DNA from: Chloroflexota bacterium
GTDB taxonomy: Bacteria > Chloroflexota > UBA6077 > JACCZL01
Direction of reading: 5' to 3'
DNA: 10,500 nucleotides
Assembly (NCBI GenBank): GCA_020845495.1
Contig: JADLFM010000149.1
Location: 1-10,500, forward strand
Numbering within the stretch: position 1 is the first letter of the stretch; every line of letters starts with the position of its first letter. Position numbers and translations under genes: made by a program. The notes below the pieces were generated by a model, which did no database searches, was not told the origin of the DNA, and was given only the letters and a program-made list of their open reading frames with translations. Positions 7,010 through 10,500 of this stretch are shown piece by piece.

Positions 7010-8105
7010 CCGACACCTCCGATCTGGCACCGATGCGGGCAGCGCTGAGGAGGCGGAAGAACCAATCGCGGCCATGGGGACGGAGGCCGAGGTCGTTGAG
7101 GTCGATGCCGTCCGGTAGGCGGAGCGGTCTCCAGCGACTCCCGAAATCCACGCCGAATCGAGCGGCCGCTTCGTCGCCGGCCGCGTCGCCGTCAAAGACG
7201 CCGAAGACCCGCTCCGCCCGAGCCAGGAAGCCGAGTCGATCGCCGGGGATGTGGGTGCCGCACGGGCTGAAGGCCGGCAGCCCCCAGCTCACTGCCGTCA
7301 GGTAGTCGAAGACTCCTTCACAGAGGATCGCTTCCTTCCGGCCGACGGCCCGCTCGAACCCGAGAACCGGTCGCTCCCCGCTGAGCGCCAGGTACTTCGG
7401 CTGGCTCGGCGACTCGTCGAGGCGCCGACCGATCATCCAGACGGTCTGGCCGCCCCGCAGCTCGGGCACGACGATGCGGCCTGCCATGAGGTCACGCAGC
7501 GCCGGATCGGAGCCCCGATGCCTCGGCCGGTGAAGTAGACCGAGGTCCTGGGCAACCTCGAGGCCACGTCTCGGACGAAGGAAGCGTGTCAGGGAATCTC
7601 CGTCGGCGTACCCGAGCCAGCACCGACGGATCACCCAATCCGGGATGCCGCGGTCGCGCAAGTAGGCCAGCACTCGAGGCTCTCGCCAGAGGGTGTGGTG
7701 GTACACCGCTCCCGCCACGTTCATGACGACCTGCTCGGCGAGGGTCAATCGGTCCCAGCGTCTCGTTCGGTCGGTCCTCGGCGCTGGCGCTGGCGCTGAG
7801 GGCGCCCGCAACCGCGCAGGCTGCTGCGAGAGGAAGTCGCACGCCGCCGTGAAGCTAATGCCTTCGCGACGCATCACCCAGCTGATCACGTCGCCATGCG
7901 CGCGGCAGCCGTAGCAGTGGAAATGATCGTCGCGTTCGTCGATGACCAGCGAGGGTGTCTTGTCGTTGTGGAACGGGCAACACCCCTTGAGGCTGGTCGG
8001 TCCGGAGCGGCTCAGCCGCACGCCGTTGCTCACGACCACCTGGGCCAGGGGATGAGCGCGCTTGATCGCGTCGACATCGTGGCGGCGATTGAGGACGGTG
8101 TTCAT
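6993..8105 (-). CDS. DnaG-like primase with CHC2 zinc finger and TOPRIM domain
   Basis: This would synthesise RNA primers on the transferred or replicating element DNA. The 370-residue protein begins with a CHC2-type zinc finger, CPFH (C43, H46) and CYGC (C64, C67). After a Pro/Ala linker (about 97-115) comes the RNA polymerase core with the TOPRIM domain: the Glu of ILCEGVFDYL (E263) and the metal-binding VFDGDAAGDEA (D305, D307). LPDGIDLNDL (330-339) corresponds to the LPxGKDPNDL segment of bacterial primases with Ile in place of Lys. It is shorter than chromosomal DnaG (about 600 residues) and lacks the C-terminal helicase-binding domain. That is common for element-encoded primases, and two copies of host dnaG would be unexpected. 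It starts in an ATGA overlap with virB4, with GGGAG about 10 bases upstream. Confidence 0.92.
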   Translation of the reverse strand: MNTVLNRRHDVDAIKRAHPLAQVVVSNGVRLSRSGPTSLKGCCPFHNDKTPSLVIDERDDHFHCYGCRAHGDVISWVMRREGISFTAACDFLSQQPARLRAPSAPAPAPRTDRTRRWDRLTLAEQVVMNVAGAVYHHTLWREPRVLAYLRDRGIPDWVIRRCWLGYADGDSLTRFLRPRRGLEVAQDLGLLHRPRHRGSDPALRDLMAGRIVVPELRGGQTVWMIGRRLDESPSQPKYLALSGERPVLGFERAVGRKEAILCEGVFDYLTAVSWGLPAFSPCGTHIPGDRLGFLARAERVFGVFDGDAAGDEAAARFGVDFGSRWRPLRLPDGIDLNDLGLRPHGRDWFFRLLSAARIGARSEVSDAPAW

Positions 8106-9691
8106 CGGGCCGCTCCCGTCGATCCCAGGCGGCGGCGCGGCGTAAGCGGATGGCGAGGTCGGTCGGCCTCGGCCGCCTCGGGTCCGGTGGGCACGGCGGA
8201 TCGTTCCGCAAGCTCGCGCGGCGCGGTCGTCACGAGGCGGTGCTCGGCAGGGCTCGCCTCGACCTTGATGGCGACGTGGCTGCTGCGCGCAAAGAACAAC
8301 CCTTCGCCCTTGGCGGCCGCCAGCAGGAACTGCCGTTCGTCATCGGAGAGCTGGAAAGCGCCGACCACAGGCTGAATCGTGGACGCGTCCTGCTTCATGA
8401 GCAGCTTGATCGCCGCGTTCGCCAGCACGGTCCGTCCGTGGTCGGCGTCGAGGAAGTCGGCGACATCCTGCGTGATCGTGACCAGGCCGAGGTAGTACTT
8501 GCGCGCTCGTCGGGCCATGGCCGCCAGGAACGCACCGCCTTCGGCGTACTGCATCAGCGACCAGGCCTCGTCGATGATCAGGAGCCGGGGTCGGCGCGAG
8601 CGACGCACCTGATTCCAGACGAAGGTGGTGATCAGATGGATGCCGAGCGGCCGCAGCTCCGGCTCCAGGGCCTGGACATTGAAGACGACGAACCGCCGGT
8701 CCAGGGCCACGTTAGTTGAGTCGGCGAAGATGCCGGCCAGGGAGCCCCCGACGTATCGCTCGAGCCTAGTGGCAATATCTGCCGCCGCATCTCCGGTCTC
8801 GTCAGCGAGGGCAGTCAGGAGGTCGCGCATCAGCGGCACCGGCTTGTCGTGGGTAGCGGGATCCGGATCGATGCCTTTCGCCGCGTAGGTCCGATACAGC
8901 GCGCGGTCGAGGATCGCCCGCTCGTACGAGCCGAGCGGGCGCCCGGGTTCGGCCAGCATGATCTCGAGGAGCGCCAGCAGCGCCGCGACCTGCTCGGCCA
9001 GTGGGTCGCGGCCTTCCCAATCCTCGTCGGGCGGCGGCAGGTCGAACGGGTTCAGGTGCTGCGCCGACGAGCTAGCGAGTCGGACATACTGTCCGCCGAC
9101 CGCATCGCAGAGTGTCCGGTACTCGTCCTCGGGGTCGATCACAAGGAAGTCGACGCCGAACAGCAGGTTGCGCAATGCCATCAGCTTGGTGAAGTACGAC
9201 TTGCCGGCACCGGACTTGGCGAAGACGACGGCGTTGGCGTTCTCAAGGCTCGGGTCGAACGGATCGAAGATGACCGGCGAGGCGTTGTGCTTCGCGATCC
9301 CGTAGAGGACTCCGTGCTCCATCGTGAGGGTGCTGGACGAGAACGGGAAGGTCGTCGCGAGCGACGACGTGTCGAGGTTGCGGGAGACGAGGAGATAGTC
9401 CTGGCCCTCGGGCAGGCAGGAGCGGAAGCCGGCATCCTGCTCGAAGATGGTGACTCGCGAGTGCGCCAGCATGCCGTCGAGCGTGACTTCGACCCGTCGC
9501 GTCAGGTCGTCGAGGGTGGCAAGCGAACTGGCGCGGAGCAGGACGTACAGCCCGACCGAGAACACCTTCTCCTCGCCTCTCTGAAGGGCATCCCGCAGAC
9601 GCTCGGCGTCCTCATAGGCGACCTCGCGCTCGGGATCCGCGAGTCGGCCGCCACGCGCTTCCAGCAGACGAGAGGAATGCAACTGAACCAT
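8102..9691 (-). CDS. virB4: VirB4-type ATPase of a type IV secretion system, N-terminally short
   Basis: VirB4 ATPases power assembly of the conjugation channel and DNA transfer at the inner membrane. The 529 residues contain the motor: Walker A AKSGAGKSYF (158-167), LVIDPEDEY (183-191), NPFDLP (214-219), Walker B LLIIDEAW (370-377, D374-E375), the TITQD sensor (405-409) and the family end GEGLFFAR. The N-terminal piece begins at VQLHSSRLLEARGGRLADPE, which normally follows roughly 80-100 further residues in relatives. The same frame meets a stop at 9740-9742 after unrelated-looking sequence, so the missing part is absent here. The ATG at 9691 has no good ribosome site. It is the first gene of the minus-strand operon and is bounded by a gene on the opposite strand. 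A 5' truncation by rearrangement is likely, but a natural short form cannot be excluded. Confidence 0.88.
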   Translation of the reverse strand: MVQLHSSRLLEARGGRLADPEREVAYEDAERLRDALQRGEEKVFSVGLYVLLRASSLATLDDLTRRVEVTLDGMLAHSRVTIFEQDAGFRSCLPEGQDYLLVSRNLDTSSLATTFPFSSSTLTMEHGVLYGIAKHNASPVIFDPFDPSLENANAVVFAKSGAGKSYFTKLMALRNLLFGVDFLVIDPEDEYRTLCDAVGGQYVRLASSSAQHLNPFDLPPPDEDWEGRDPLAEQVAALLALLEIMLAEPGRPLGSYERAILDRALYRTYAAKGIDPDPATHDKPVPLMRDLLTALADETGDAAADIATRLERYVGGSLAGIFADSTNVALDRRFVVFNVQALEPELRPLGIHLITTFVWNQVRRSRRPRLLIIDEAWSLMQYAEGGAFLAAMARRARKYYLGLVTITQDVADFLDADHGRTVLANAAIKLLMKQDASTIQPVVGAFQLSDDERQFLLAAAKGEGLFFARSSHVAIKVEASPAEHRLVTTAPRELAERSAVPTGPEAAEADRPRHPLTPRRRLGSTGAAR

Positions 9692-9712
9692 CTTGTTTCC
9701 GTCCGACGCAGC

Positions 9713-9733
9713 AAGAATGCCGGAGGCATTCTT
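9713..9733. repeat. near-perfect palindrome at the strand-switch junction
   Basis: AAGAATGCC (9713-9721) and GGCATTCTT (9725-9733) are exact 9-base complements around the 3-base centre GGA. It lies 22 bases upstream of the virB4 ATG and covers the first ATG of the rightward 60-aa ORF. No T tract follows on either strand, so an intrinsic terminator is unlikely. A regulator-binding operator between divergent genes or a rearrangement scar are the main options. Confidence 0.6.
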
Positions 9734-9899
9734 CGAGAGTTACTTCTCGGCCGTCGAGAGCACCGGCCGAGGGCGATCTCGACGCCATCCCGAGGACGTT
9801 GGTCAGTTCTGGGCTGAGCTACGGGGACAGGCATCGTACCCGCTCGACGATCTGGTGCCGCACGGCACCGTCGCCGACGTCATGCGGATCGGTCAGTGA
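9717..9899 (+). CDS. small hypothetical protein, 60 aa
   Basis: I do not recognise a family. From ATG 9717 the protein starts MPEAFFESYFSAVES and ends HGTVADVMRIGQ. Third codon positions are mostly G or C, like the neighbouring genes, which supports real coding. TTG at 9693 is an alternative start in the same frame, and the frame is closed upstream by TGA at 9684-9686. There is no clear ribosome site, and a palindrome covers the ATG. Its stop lies 8 bases before the JAB-domain ATG, so the two are probably co-transcribed. It may be a complete small partner of the JAB protein or the C-terminal remnant of a gene cut at the junction near 9690. Confidence 0.5.
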   Translation: MPEAFFESYFSAVESTGRGRSRRHPEDVGQFWAELRGQASYPLDDLVPHGTVADVMRIGQ

Positions 9900-9907
9900 C
9901 GGTGAGC

Positions 9908-10500
9908 ATGGTCGAGTACCTGGTGGCGCGCGACGGCGTGCCGTTCCGGAAGGGACTGGCCTTCGACTACGTTCTGGCTGGCGACGGCGTCTACCTCGCT
10001 GCCGAGAACGACGACCTTCAGGTTCGCGTTCCAGTCGGCGACTGCAACGTCCGCGGCCTGCCTCCGGTGTACCCGGCGTGTAACTTGAAGCGCGGTCGGT
10101 TGCCCGGCTGGATCTGGGACGCGATCGTGTGGGCGGCGCACGCGGGTTACTTGCAGGGTCGCGAGGTGCTGCTGGCCGTCACCTTCGATCCGGGTGTCGG
10201 ATACCGCCTGACCGTCCCGCCACAGGTCGCCGGACCCGAACGTGTCGTCTATCGGCCGACAGCCATGGCGGTCCTGGAGATCCACTCTCACGGATCCCAC
10301 GCGGCGGTCTTCAGCTCGATTGACGACCACGACGAGCAGGGACTGCGCCTCTACGGCGTCGTCGGTCGCCTGGGAACCGAGCGGCCAGAGCTCGCCCTCC
10401 GAGTTGGTGCCTACGGCCACTTCCTGTCGGTGCCCTGGGAGACCGTGTTCGGTGGCGTTCGGGCGTCCTTCCATGATGTGAACTTCGATCCTGCGTCTGA
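9908..10500 (+). CDS. JAB/MPN-domain (JAMM) metalloprotease-like protein, PRTRC protein A-like, 3' end outside window
   Basis: The frame stays open to the right edge, so at least 197 residues are encoded. An N-terminal beta-rich part (VEYLVARDG, LQVRVPVGDCNVRGLPPV) is followed by a JAMM motif: E124-I-H126-S-H128-G, then seven residues and S136-S-I-D139. The two His and Asp are the zinc ligands of JAB/MPN+ peptidases, with His-to-Asp spacing as in AMSH-type enzymes. E86 is a candidate catalytic Glu. The following DEQGLRLYGVVGRL and LRVGAYGHFLSVPW stretches resemble PRTRC system protein A. JAB proteases in bacterial cassettes cleave ubiquitin-like proteins or act beside ThiF/E1-like enzymes, so partners may lie beyond 10500. 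An in-frame GTG at 9902 is an alternative start; neither start has a well-spaced ribosome site. The assignment is from motif recall, not a search. Confidence 0.8.
   Translation, partial: MVEYLVARDGVPFRKGLAFDYVLAGDGVYLAAENDDLQVRVPVGDCNVRGLPPVYPACNLKRGRLPGWIWDAIVWAAHAGYLQGREVLLAVTFDPGVGYRLTVPPQVAGPERVVYRPTAMAVLEIHSHGSHAAVFSSIDDHDEQGLRLYGVVGRLGTERPELALRVGAYGHFLSVPWETVFGGVRASFHDVNFDPAS

Noticed and set aside
8849..9817. Long plus-strand open frame (322 codons) opposite virB4
   Set aside because: It is antisense to a protein with clear Walker motifs, is rich in Arg/Glu/Val from mirrored codons, and matches no family; typical of high-GC shadow frames.
9893..10474. Minus-strand open frame of 193 codons opposite the JAB gene
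   Set aside because: The plus strand carries the JAMM motif and family-like segments; the antisense peptide shows no family features.

Overview
The window is high-GC bacterial DNA holding a chromosomal rRNA/tRNA flank (about 1-420) joined to one end of an integrated conjugative-type element (about 420 to the right edge). The flank has the 3' part of a 5S rRNA gene, an initiator tRNA-fMet with its own sigma70-like promoter and a terminator-like hairpin, and a tRNA-Glu(TTC). Both tRNA genes encode their CCA ends. The host is not identified. Base composition and the protein families suggest Chloroflexota (Thermomicrobia-like) or Actinomycetota, with a weak lean to the former; this is inference only.

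The element uses the 3' end of tRNA-Glu as its attachment site. Next to it, on the minus strand, lie a tyrosine recombinase gene and a small excisionase-like helix-turn-helix gene. The recombinase frame is broken by a one-base shift near 624, which separates the HELRH box from the LGH box and the tyrosine nucleophile. Its C-terminal frame ends inside the tRNA gene.

From 9691 down to 2222 runs a compact minus-strand operon in the order VirB4-type ATPase, CHC2/TOPRIM primase, 99-aa hypothetical protein, VirD4/TraG-like coupling ATPase with two membrane segments, and a replication-relaxation-type protein. Every junction overlaps (ATGA, 17 bp, 17 bp, ATGA), so translation is probably coupled. Together these supply a transfer motor, a coupling ATPase, strand priming and a candidate DNA-processing protein. 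VirB6, VirB8 and a surface apparatus are not in the window.

The VirB4 protein lacks the N-terminal part usual for the family. Immediately beyond its start the coding strand switches: a 60-aa ORF and a JAB/MPN (JAMM) metalloprotease-like gene run rightward off the window. The JAB protein resembles the protein A component of PRTRC (ParB-related, ThiF-related) cassettes, so ubiquitin-like/E1-like partners may lie beyond 10500. The most interesting points are this JAB gene, the abrupt VirB4/strand-switch junction with its 9-bp-arm palindrome, the broken integrase, and the apparent two-copy architecture of the replication-relaxation protein.
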